NCBI GenBank assembly: GCA_021827255.1
Contig: JAKAWO010000177.1
Coordinates: forward strand, 1 to 6,504
From: Acidobacteriota bacterium
Lineage (GTDB): Bacteria > Acidobacteriota > Terriglobia > UBA7540
DNA: 6,504 nucleotides
Direction: 5' to 3'
Position numbers and translations under genes: made by a program. Below are positions 1-6,390 of the stretch, piece after piece. Every line of letters starts with the position of its first letter. The stretch's first letter is position 1. Under the pieces are notes generated by a model. The model was not told the DNA's origin. It did not search any database and saw only the letters and a list, made by a program, of their open reading frames with translations.

Positions 1-729
1 CGTCGTTCCAAATCGGTGCTGCGTGGGCGCAATTCTCGAACGCAGCCGCACGGGAGGGTTGAACATCGTGGAAGTCATGTGGAGCGGCCGGAAAATGTGC
101 CGTTCACAATAGACATCGAGGGGCTGGCCCGAGATCCGGCGCACCAATTCGCCCAACGTCTCAAAGTTGATATCGCTGTAAAGGAATTGAGTCCCCGGAG
201 GGAGGATGGGCCTAACGTTCACAATCATCTGCATAGCCGTCTGATACCCCGACCAGGGAAGGCTCAGATCGAGGTCAGGCGGCAGGCCGGAATAGTGGGT
301 CATGAGCTCGCGCACGGTGATGTCTTGCTTGCCGTTTTCGGCAAACTCTGGCCAGTAGTCGCTCACCGGGTCATCCAGGCGAATCTTGCCCTGCTCGAGG
401 AGCTGCATGATGGCGGTGGTGGTGGCAACGACTTTGGTGCATGAAGCCATATCAAAGATGGTGTTGAGCCGCATGGGAAGTTCGCGCGGCACCAGACGGC
501 GATAACCGATGGCCCGCTGATAAATTACCCTTCCGTCATGGCCCACGAGCACGACGGCGCCCGGCGTCTGATGCTGGCGCATGGCGGTCTCGACGTCCTG
601 AACAATCGGCGCCAGCCGGGCCGCCAATTGACCGGAAGATGCGACGGGCTTCGCGCGCGAGGCGAACGACGCGGCGGCAAAGAAAAACGGGCAGCCCACG
701 ATAAGAACCAGCTTTCGATTAAAGACCAC
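1..729 (-). CDS. Exported serine hydrolase of the beta-lactamase family (S12), 3' end cut by window edge
   Basis: The first 243 residues are visible; the C-terminus lies beyond the left edge. Residues 1-24 form a signal peptide (basic NRK, then a hydrophobic stretch LVLIVGCPFFFAAASFA), so the enzyme should act outside the cytoplasm. An IVGC lipobox-like string at 10-13 sits too early and is followed by more hydrophobic residues, so I do not call a lipoprotein. The serine-lysine motif is S96-C-T-K99, and Y184-S-D186 fills the second motif (YxN in class C enzymes, often YSD in this family). The third motif (KTG/HxG) is off the window. The GTG at 729 is the only start between the in-frame stop at 747-745 and the signal peptide, and it follows GAGG by 5 nt. 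The family includes DD-peptidases, esterases, beta-lactamases and AmiE-type muropeptide amidases. Its position divergent from murein-salvage genes favours a muropeptide substrate, but that is inference. Confidence 0.88.
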   Translation of the reverse strand, partial: MVFNRKLVLIVGCPFFFAAASFASRAKPVASSGQLAARLAPIVQDVETAMRQHQTPGAVVLVGHDGRVIYQRAIGYRRLVPRELPMRLNTIFDMASCTKVVATTTAIMQLLEQGKIRLDDPVSDYWPEFAENGKQDITVRELMTHYSGLPPDLDLSLPWSGYQTAMQMIVNVRPILPPGTQFLYSDINFETLGELVRRISGQPLDVYCERHIFRPLHMTSTMFNPPVRLRSRIAPTQHRFGTT

Positions 730-734
730 GGGGA

Positions 735-746
735 CCTCGTTCCTTC
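735..746 (-). promoter_or_regulatory. Ribosome binding site of the serine hydrolase
   Basis: On the minus strand GAAGGA (746-741) and GAGG (738-735) lie 11 and 5 nt before the GTG at 729. They support the GTG start, which is the only in-frame candidate that keeps the whole signal peptide. Confidence 0.6.
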
Positions 747-751
747 AAGAA

Positions 752-770
752 TTCTCGGTTTCATCGAGAA
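752..770. promoter_or_regulatory. Candidate operator: perfect 6-bp dyad with 7-bp spacer
   Basis: TTCTCG at 752-757 and CGAGAA at 765-770 are exact reverse complements, separated by GTTTCAT. The dyad lies in the divergent intergenic region. It would cover about +1 to +20 of the minus-strand transcript predicted here and the -35 zone of the plus-strand promoter, so a dimeric regulator bound there could control both directions. It could instead be a small hairpin in the hydrolase mRNA leader. No regulator gene is in the window, so the binding protein is unknown; an RpiR/MurR or LacI-type sugar regulator would be a reasonable guess only. Confidence 0.4.
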
Positions 771-777
771 GCCTTTT

Positions 778-806
778 CCTATATACTCGCGTCGCGTGTC
801 TGTCAA
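778..806 (-). promoter_or_regulatory. Sigma70-type promoter for the serine hydrolase
   Basis: Minus-strand TTGACA (806-801) is a perfect -35 box. Seventeen bases further is TATAGG (783-778), a 4/6 match to TATAAT; TATATA at 785-780 is a better box but with a 15-bp spacer. Transcription would begin near 771, giving a leader of about 40 nt before the GTG at 729. Confidence 0.55.
782..787 (+). promoter_or_regulatory. Possible -10 box for the symporter operon
   Basis: TATACT is a 5/6 match to TATAAT. The hexamer 17 bp upstream (759-764, TTTCAT) is a poor -35, so this promoter would be weak or activator-dependent. The predicted start near 794 leaves about 53 nt of leader before the ATG at 847. 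It directly overlaps the minus-strand -10. Confidence 0.3.
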
Positions 807-817
807 TGAAAGTTTTT

Positions 818-846
818 GAGAGGAAGCCGACGGCGCAGGCGCCAGC
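818..846 (+). promoter_or_regulatory. Distant Shine-Dalgarno with intervening hairpin before the symporter start
   Basis: GAGAGGAAG (818-826) is a strong Shine-Dalgarno match, but its AGGA core lies 22 nt before the ATG at 847. Between them GGCG-CAGG-CGCC (832-843) can fold as a 4-bp GC stem with a tetraloop. Folding would shorten the effective spacing to about 10 nt. The only nearer alternative is the weak CAGG inside that loop. No other in-frame start exists after the stop at 817-819. Confidence 0.4.
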
Positions 847-2634
847 ATGAAAATCAGCGGAATGGATTGGGCGGTCGTTGTCGCCTACTTCAGCGTTAAC
901 CTGGGCATCGGCCTCTATTACCGCCGAAAAGCCAGCAAGAGCACCGACGATTTTTTTGTTTCCGGGCGGGAAGTCAGTTGGTGGCTGGCCGGGACCTCCA
1001 TGGTGGCCGCGACGTTCGCCGCGGATACGCCGCTGGCGGTCACAGGCCTGGTGGCCACACAAGGCATCGCGGGCAACTGGCTGTGGTGGAGTTTTCTATT
1101 TAGCGGGATGATGACGGTGTTCTTTTTTGCCCGCCTGTGGCGAAGGGCCGAGGTCATCACCGACGTCGAGTTTGTCGAACTGCGGTACTCGGGCAAACCC
1201 GCGGCGTTTTTGCGCGGCTTTCGGGCGCTCTACTTCGGCATCCTGATGAATTGCTTGATCGTCGGGTGGGTCAACCTGGCGATGGAAAAGATTCTGGGCG
1301 TCGTGCTGGGGGTGGGCGAGTACACGGCCATTCTGATTATTTTTGGAATCATCGGGTTCACGTTCATCTACACGTTCATTTCTGGCCTCTGGGGGGTGCT
1401 GTGGACCGATCTCATCCAATTTGTCATCAAGATGACGATGGTGACGGTGCTAGCCTACTACGCCGTTGAAGCGGTTGGCGGCATGGCGGCGCTCAAGCAG
1501 AAGCTCGCGCGGGTGGATGTCGCCCACCACGCCGCGCACGCCGGCACGGGTTCGATTCTGTCGTTTTTCCCTTCCCTCCATTCGGCCTGGATGCCTTTCA
1601 TCACTTTTGCGATGTATCTTGGAGTCCAGTGGTGGGCCAATTGGTATCCGGGCGCTGAGCCGGGCGGCGGCGGCTACATCGCGCAACGCATCTTCTGCGC
1701 CAAAGACGAAAAGCACTCCCTCTGGGCGACGCTCTGGTTCAATATCGCCCAATACGCGGTCCGGCCCTGGCCGTGGATTCTGACGGCGCTCGCTTCGGTC
1801 ATTCTCTACCCGCACCTCAAGGACCCAGAAGTTGGCTACATCAAAGTGTGGGTGGACCATCTTCCAGGAGGATGGAACGGGCTCATGCTGGCGGCCTTCG
1901 CCGCAGCCTATATGTCCACCATTGCGACCCAGATGAATTGGGGTTCATCGTATATTGTGAACGATTTTTACCGGCGTTTTGTGGCCAAAGACAAGGACGA
2001 GCGCCACTACGTCATGGCATCCAAAATGGCGACCGCGCTTCTGGCTTTACTGGGCGCCGCCGTTTCACTGGTGATGACCACCGTCGCCGGCGCCTGGGAA
2101 CTCCTGCTCGGCATCGGCGCCGGCACCGGGGCGGTTTACCTGCTTCGCTGGTACTGGTGGCGAATCAACGCCTGGTCGGAGGTCGCGGCCATGACCTGCG
2201 CCGGGCTGACGACGCTCGTCTTGCACACGATGGTTCACTTTTCAGGCTCCCCGCCCGACGTTTTTGCCAAGCAGGTTCTGGTGACGGTGTTGGTGACCAC
2301 GGTGGTCTGGGTGGTGGTGACTTTTCTGACCGCCCCTGAGAGCGAGGCCAAGCTGCTTGAGTTCTATAAGCGCGTCCGGCCGGGAGCTGCTGGATGGAAG
2401 CCCATCGCCCGGCTCGCTCCTGAAGTTGAGCCCTCCACGGACGGCTGGTACAACCTAATGGATTGGCTCTTGGGTTGTCTGATGGTTTACGCGGCCATGT
2501 TTGGGACCGGAAAAATCATCTTCGGCGATTACGCCCTCGGCACCCTGCTGCTGGTGGTTGCGGCAATTTCTGGAGTGGCCATCTACTGGGATTTCTCAAA
2601 GCGCGGCTGGGAGAAGCTGTCCGGAAGGGCTTGA
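847..2634 (+). CDS. Sodium:solute symporter (SSS/SLC5 family), candidate amino-sugar or muropeptide importer
   Basis: This 595-residue polytopic inner-membrane protein has about 13 core hydrophobic segments (from residue 7 to about 495), a polar stretch (about 497-534) and two further segments near 537-556 and 561-581. Family signatures are visible: the first broken helix (WLAGTSMVAATFAADTP, 46-62) and the helix carrying A354, S357 and T358 in AAAYMSTIAT. The latter line up with the Na2 sodium-site residues A361/S364/S365 of the Vibrio galactose symporter. A Trp/Gly-rich loop (WWANWYPGAEPGGGG, 262-276) precedes YIAQRIF. SSS proteins use the sodium gradient to import sugars, sialic acid, amino acids and vitamins. 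The fold does not reveal the substrate. Because murQ begins 37 nt downstream, N-acetylmuramic acid or a related murein fragment is the best guess. Unlike the PTS transporter MurP it would not phosphorylate its cargo. Confidence 0.93.
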   Translation: MKISGMDWAVVVAYFSVNLGIGLYYRRKASKSTDDFFVSGREVSWWLAGTSMVAATFAADTPLAVTGLVATQGIAGNWLWWSFLFSGMMTVFFFARLWRRAEVITDVEFVELRYSGKPAAFLRGFRALYFGILMNCLIVGWVNLAMEKILGVVLGVGEYTAILIIFGIIGFTFIYTFISGLWGVLWTDLIQFVIKMTMVTVLAYYAVEAVGGMAALKQKLARVDVAHHAAHAGTGSILSFFPSLHSAWMPFITFAMYLGVQWWANWYPGAEPGGGGYIAQRIFCAKDEKHSLWATLWFNIAQYAVRPWPWILTALASVILYPHLKDPEVGYIKVWVDHLPGGWNGLMLAAFAAAYMSTIATQMNWGSSYIVNDFYRRFVAKDKDERHYVMASKMATALLALLGAAVSLVMTTVAGAWELLLGIGAGTGAVYLLRWYWWRINAWSEVAAMTCAGLTTLVLHTMVHFSGSPPDVFAKQVLVTVLVTTVVWVVVTFLTAPESEAKLLEFYKRVRPGAAGWKPIARLAPEVEPSTDGWYNLMDWLLGCLMVYAAMFGTGKIIFGDYALGTLLLVVAAISGVAIYWDFSKRGWEKLSGRA

Positions 2635-2671
2635 GCAAAAGTCGCCATCCGCGGGCCATCGCATCCACTTC

Positions 2672-3709
2672 ATGCCAGCACCTCGCAGGACCAAACGGAT
2701 TTCAACCTCCAGCGCCGCCCTACCCGCTAGACGGCCTGCGCGGGAACGCATCACCGAGCGTGAGAATCCCGCTTCGGCAGGGCTCGATCAAAGGAGCGTA
2801 ACTGAAATTCTTCGGCTCATTAACACCGAGGATCAAAAGGTGCCCCGCGCCGTCGCCAAGACGATCCAGCAGATCGCCTGCGCCGTGAACATGGCGTCGG
2901 CCTCCATCGCGCGCGGCGGAAGGCTGATCTATTTGGGCGCCGGCAGCAGCGGGCGGCTGGGCGTGCTCGACGCGGCCGAGTGCCTGCCCACTTTTAATAC
3001 CAACCGCGTCGTCGCGGTTCTGGCTGGCGGCCCTCGAGCCATGTTCGCGCCGATTGAAAAAGCCGAGGATAGGTCGGCCTTGGCGCGACGGGATCTCGCG
3101 CGGATCGGGCTGTCAGAGCGGGATGTCCTGGTGGGGATCTCGGCCAGCGGGCGAACTCCTTACACGGTCGCGGGCGTGCGCTACGCAAGGAGTATCGGTG
3201 CAAGGACGGTGGCGATTACCAGCAACCCCATCGGAGAGTTGCGCCGGGCCGCCGAGGTTGCTATCGTGCCCGAAGTGGGGCCTGAAGTCATCGCCGGATC
3301 GAGCCGCATGAAGGCCGGGACGGCTCAGAAGCTCGTGCTGAATATGCTCTCGACCGCGACCATGGTTCGGCTGGGCCGGGTTCTCTCAGGATGGATGATC
3401 AACGTCCGCGTCAGCAACGAAAAGCTCCGGGAGCGGGGGCGGAAAATCCTGACGAAGGCCACAGGGGCGAGCCCGGCGGCTGCATCCCGCGCGATGCGGC
3501 TGAGCGGCGGGTGCCTGCCGGCCGCGTTGCTGATCCTGCTGAAAAATATCTCGCCGGGAGAGGCGCAGCGCCTGTTGCGACGCGCCAATTCACCCGCCGG
3601 CCTAATCCGAGACGCGCTCGACGATGCCGCTCGGCGGGAGCGACGGAGCGTCATGCGGCCGCCCAAAAGGTCTCGGAACCGGAGAATGCAGCCCCGCGCG
3701 GAACGATGA
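2672..3709 (+). CDS. murQ: N-acetylmuramic acid 6-phosphate etherase
   Basis: MurQ is a cytoplasmic lyase that splits the D-lactyl ether of MurNAc-6-phosphate, giving GlcNAc-6-phosphate and D-lactate. The SIS-domain signature is clear: RLIYLGAGSSGRLGVLDAAEC (from residue 84), GISASGRTPY (155-164) and AGSSRMKAGTAQKLVLNMLS (208-227). Glu103 and Glu132 align with the catalytic glutamates Glu83 and Glu114 of E. coli MurQ. The C-terminal helical part follows to about residue 318. Length is 345 aa against about 300 for the family. The extra residues are an Arg-rich N-terminal stretch before RITERENPAS (27 residues precede the conserved ITE) and an Arg-rich tail from about 320. ATG 2672 is chosen because no ATG, GTG or TTG occurs between it and the conserved core, and an upstream ATG at 2501 would overlap the symporter by over 130 nt. 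No good Shine-Dalgarno precedes it, so the start is less certain than the identity. The stop overlaps the nagA ATG. Confidence 0.95.
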   Translation: MPAPRRTKRISTSSAALPARRPARERITERENPASAGLDQRSVTEILRLINTEDQKVPRAVAKTIQQIACAVNMASASIARGGRLIYLGAGSSGRLGVLDAAECLPTFNTNRVVAVLAGGPRAMFAPIEKAEDRSALARRDLARIGLSERDVLVGISASGRTPYTVAGVRYARSIGARTVAITSNPIGELRRAAEVAIVPEVGPEVIAGSSRMKAGTAQKLVLNMLSTATMVRLGRVLSGWMINVRVSNEKLRERGRKILTKATGASPAAASRAMRLSGGCLPAALLILLKNISPGEAQRLLRRANSPAGLIRDALDDAARRERRSVMRPPKRSRNRRMQPRAER

Positions 3710-4896
3710 TGAACACCTTGAAGGCTATTTTAGCCGGAACAATCTACACCCCCCTCGACGAAATCCGAGACGGTGTGGTGCTGCTGGAAGGGCATCGCAT
3801 CATGAAGGTGGGTCCCAGGACCCAAGTCAAAATTCCGAAGGAAGCGGTCGTAATTGACCATTCCGACCAAATCGTCGGCCCGGGAATGATTGACCAGCAT
3901 ATTCATGGGGCGGTTGGACACGACCTGATGGAAGCCACGCCAGAGGCGCTGAGCGCAGTCGGCCGGTTCCTGGCACGCCACGGGACCACCGCGTTCCTGG
4001 CGACGACGATTACTGCGCCGCCCGAGGCCATCACCGAAGCCGCGCGGGGTTTGGGTGAAATCATTCGAAGCTGGGATCACTTGCACGCAACGGGCGATCA
4101 GGCGCCCGGGGCGGAGCCGCTCGGCATCCACTTTGAAGGCCCATTCCTGAACGCGATCCGCCGTGGAGCTCACACGGCCTCCGAGATACAGCCCCCATCG
4201 CTGGCGATGATGCGGCAATTCCTCGATGCGTCGGCCGGGACCACACGCATTGTCACGCTGGCGCCGGAGAGGGAGGGCGCGATGGCAATGATCGAGCTGC
4301 TGCGCCACAGCAATGTGCGCGTCGCCATTGGCCACTCCAACGCGACCTATATGGAAGCCGAACGCGCGATTGACGCCGGCGCCACCCACGCTACGCATCT
4401 CTACAACGCCATGCGGCCGTTTTCCCACCGAGACCCGGGCATCATTGGAGCCGTTCTGACCGATGACCGCGTGAGCGCCGAGCTGATTTGTGACGGTTTC
4501 CATGTGGACCCGGTGGCCGTGCGATTGATGATGAAGAGCAAAGGGACCCAAGGAGTCATTTTGGTGACTGACAGCCTGAGTGGGGCTGGAATGCCGGACG
4601 GGGAATATCGCGTCGGCGGAATGCCAGTCCGCCTGGAGAAGAGCGTTCTCCGGACAATGGAGGGGACCCTGGCCGGCAGCACGCTGACACTTGACCTGGC
4701 GTTGCGCAACCTGATGCGCTTCAGCGGCCTCAGCTTCCAGGAATGCTTGGTGTGCGCCACCATCAATCCAGCGCGATTGCTTGGCTTTGAGGACCGGAAA
4801 GGCGTCATGGCGCCGGGCGCTTACGCCGACTTGGCCGTTTTCGACAAAAATCACTCCGTCACGCAAACCTACGTTCGAGGGCGGCCGGCGCTCTAG
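3706..4896 (+). CDS. nagA: N-acetylglucosamine-6-phosphate deacetylase
   Basis: NagA hydrolyses the acetyl group from GlcNAc-6-phosphate, the MurQ product, to give GlcN-6-phosphate in the cytoplasm. The 396-residue length fits the amidohydrolase-superfamily NagA. Visible active-site features are H65-x-H67 (DQHIHG), metal ligand E144 (HFEGPF), H210 (AIGHSNA), H231 (THLYNAM), substrate-binding H266 (DGFHV) and the catalytic Asp D289 (LVTDSLSGAG). The HxH pair, which E. coli NagA lacks, suggests a two-metal centre as in Bacillus-type enzymes. ATG 3706 shares the sequence ATGA with the murQ stop, implying translational coupling; ATG 3709 is directly adjacent and could also be used. The reading frame stays open upstream to 3391, but homology begins only at NTLKAILAGTIYTP, so those codons are a shadow inside murQ. 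Confidence 0.96.
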   Translation: MMNTLKAILAGTIYTPLDEIRDGVVLLEGHRIMKVGPRTQVKIPKEAVVIDHSDQIVGPGMIDQHIHGAVGHDLMEATPEALSAVGRFLARHGTTAFLATTITAPPEAITEAARGLGEIIRSWDHLHATGDQAPGAEPLGIHFEGPFLNAIRRGAHTASEIQPPSLAMMRQFLDASAGTTRIVTLAPEREGAMAMIELLRHSNVRVAIGHSNATYMEAERAIDAGATHATHLYNAMRPFSHRDPGIIGAVLTDDRVSAELICDGFHVDPVAVRLMMKSKGTQGVILVTDSLSGAGMPDGEYRVGGMPVRLEKSVLRTMEGTLAGSTLTLDLALRNLMRFSGLSFQECLVCATINPARLLGFEDRKGVMAPGAYADLAVFDKNHSVTQTYVRGRPAL

Positions 4897-4902
4897 CCGC
4901 GC

Positions 4903-4916
4903 GGAACCGCCGTTCC
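4903..4916 (+). other. Small hairpin in the nagA-murA gap
   Basis: GGAAC (4903-4907) and GTTCC (4912-4916) form a perfect 5-bp stem around the loop CGCC, 7 nt after the nagA stop. There is no T-run after it (AATTCATTTG follows), so it is unlikely to be a full intrinsic terminator. It might mark an RNA-processing or attenuation point, or be chance. Confidence 0.3.
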
Positions 4917-4941
4917 AATTCATTTGTTGCGCGGGCTTGCC

Positions 4942-4945
4942 GGAG
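4942..4945 (+). promoter_or_regulatory. Ribosome binding site deciding the murA start
   Basis: GGAG lies 10 nt before ATG 4956 but only 1 nt before the in-frame TTG at 4947. This spacing, and the exact match of MDKF to the start of E. coli MurA, favour ATG 4956. A second purine run, AGGG at 4951-4954, is too close to the ATG to serve. Confidence 0.5.
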
Positions 4946-4955
4946 CTTGCAGGGT

Positions 4956-6248
4956 ATGGACAAGTTTCTGATAACGGGCGGCCGGAGGCTGGAAGGGCAC
5001 GTCACCATCAGCGGGGCCAAAAACGCGGCGCTCCCTGCCATGGCGGCGGCCCTGCTCACGCCTGAGCCTGTCGTGCTGCGCAACATGCCGCGCGTCCGTG
5101 ACATCGGGACCATGCGCAGCTTGCTAGACGAACTGGGCGTGGATTCTTCAGTCACGCACGAAGACCACGGTAATCGGATTGAAATTGAAGCTCGTCAGCT
5201 TTTGAACCCTCTCGCCCCTTACGAGCTGGTAAAGCAGATGCGCGCCTCGGTTCTTGTTCTTGGGCCGCTTTTGGCAAGGTTCGGACAGGCGCAAGTTTCA
5301 CTGCCGGGAGGTTGCGCGATCGGCGCGCGTCCCATCAATCTGCACGTTCAGGGCCTCGAGAAGCTCGGCGCCAAGATCCGCATTGAGCACGGCTACATCA
5401 AAGCCGAGACGACTGGCCTCAAGGGGGCGCGGTTTGCTTTCGATACGATCTCTGTTACGGGCACCGAAAATCTGATGATGGCCGCCACACTGGCGGAGGG
5501 GGAAACGGTGCTCGAGAACGCGGCGCGTGAGCCCGAAGTGGTGGATCTTGCCGCGCTGCTCAACGCGATGGGAGCGTCCGTTGAGGGAGCAGGCTCTGAA
5601 ACCATCCGGATCCGGGGCGTGGCCAGACTCCACGGCGCTGAACACCCCATCATTCCGGATCGGATCGAAACGGGGACATTCCTTGTGGCGGCCGCCATCA
5701 CGCGCGGGCATCTCACGCTCGAAGCCGCCGAGCCCAGCCATCTTTCCGCTCTGGTCGCTAAGCTTTCAGAGGCGGGAGTCTGCGTCACCTCCACCGCCCC
5801 TCAGAGCGGCGAGAACCGCTGGGGCTCCATGAACGCCGAATGCCCCGGCGCTTTGCGCGCCTCCGACGTCACGACCGGCGAATACCCTGGATTTCCCACC
5901 GACATGCAGGCTCAATACATGGCGCTGATGACCCAGGCTGAAGGATCCTCCCTCATTTCCGAAACGATTTTTGAGAATCGTTTCCTCCATGCCTTGGAGT
6001 TAATGCGCATGGGCGCCGATATCCGGGTTGAAGGACGTCAGGCGACCGTTCGGGGAAAAACTCCGCTGAGCGGGGCTATGGTTCAGGCTTCGGACTTGCG
6101 CGCCAGCGCCTCGCTCGTGCTCGCTGGCCTTGCCGCCGAGGGTGAAAGCGTAGTGGACCGCGTTTACCACATTGACCGGGGCTACGAGCGGATCGAAGAA
6201 AAACTGAGCCAAGTGGGCGCCTCGATTCGCAGAGTCTCCGAAACGTGA
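4956..6248 (+). CDS. murA: UDP-N-acetylglucosamine 1-carboxyvinyltransferase
   Basis: MurA transfers enolpyruvate from PEP to UDP-GlcNAc, the first committed cytoplasmic step of peptidoglycan synthesis. The 430-residue protein aligns along its whole length with E. coli MurA (419 aa). Key residues are K22-N23 (SGAKNAALP), R96 (KQMRAS), active-site C120 in LPGGCAIGARP (Cys115 in E. coli, the residue alkylated by fosfomycin), R125, D316 in FPTDMQAQ (Asp305) and R382 in DLRASASL (Arg397). Since Cys rather than Asp is present, the enzyme is expected to be of the fosfomycin-sensitive type; cellular sensitivity also depends on uptake. The segment around 278-305 (STAPQSGENRWG) is the least conserved by eye. 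The gene follows nagA by 59 nt on the same strand and may be co-transcribed, though a separate promoter cannot be excluded. MurA is usually essential. Placing it with salvage genes links recovered amino sugar to new precursor. Confidence 0.97.
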   Translation: MDKFLITGGRRLEGHVTISGAKNAALPAMAAALLTPEPVVLRNMPRVRDIGTMRSLLDELGVDSSVTHEDHGNRIEIEARQLLNPLAPYELVKQMRASVLVLGPLLARFGQAQVSLPGGCAIGARPINLHVQGLEKLGAKIRIEHGYIKAETTGLKGARFAFDTISVTGTENLMMAATLAEGETVLENAAREPEVVDLAALLNAMGASVEGAGSETIRIRGVARLHGAEHPIIPDRIETGTFLVAAAITRGHLTLEAAEPSHLSALVAKLSEAGVCVTSTAPQSGENRWGSMNAECPGALRASDVTTGEYPGFPTDMQAQYMALMTQAEGSSLISETIFENRFLHALELMRMGADIRVEGRQATVRGKTPLSGAMVQASDLRASASLVLAGLAAEGESVVDRVYHIDRGYERIEEKLSQVGASIRRVSET

Positions 6249-6326
6249 GCCTCGGGACGGAAATGAAGCGGCGAGCAGGATAGACTCCGCCGACCCGCGA
6301 CCAGCCCACTTCGCGTCAAGCCATTT

Positions 6327-6343
6327 AAGAATGTAACTTTCTT
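6327..6343. other. Short inverted repeat downstream of murA
   Basis: AAGAA (6327-6331) and TTCTT (6339-6343) flank TGTAACT. The arms are AT-rich and only 5 bp long, so an RNA hairpin would be weak. A protein-binding dyad or chance are both possible. Confidence 0.2.
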
Positions 6344-6390
6344 GTGTCCCTTCATCAGGTACTTTTAACGTCTCGATCAGGGCTGCGTCA

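Noticed and set aside
690..729. Lipoprotein signal (IVGC) in the hydrolase
   Set aside because: The hydrophobic run before the Cys is only about six residues and continues strongly after it, so a Sec signal peptide cleaved later fits better.
16..819. Plus-strand open frames opposite the hydrolase
   Set aside because: They are antisense shadows with low-complexity, Arg-rich translations and no family resemblance.
525..848. Minus-strand frame beginning upstream of the hydrolase, with an internal ATG at 764 in the leader
   Set aside because: It is in a different frame from the hydrolase, lacks a recognisable domain, and the hydrolase frame has a clean signal peptide and catalytic motifs.
2501..2671. 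Upstream extension of murQ to the ATG at 2501
   Set aside because: It would overlap the symporter coding region by over 130 nt and adds residues without similarity to MurQ.
3391..3705. Upstream extension of nagA to 3391
   Set aside because: This stretch is inside murQ in another frame; NagA homology starts at about 3706.
3730..4923. Long open frame of 397 codons on the minus strand opposite nagA
   Set aside because: It lies entirely antisense to a motif-rich nagA, has no recognisable domain and is typical of mirror frames in GC-rich DNA.
4903..4930. Intrinsic terminator between nagA and murA
   Set aside because: The 5-bp stem is short and not followed by a T-run.
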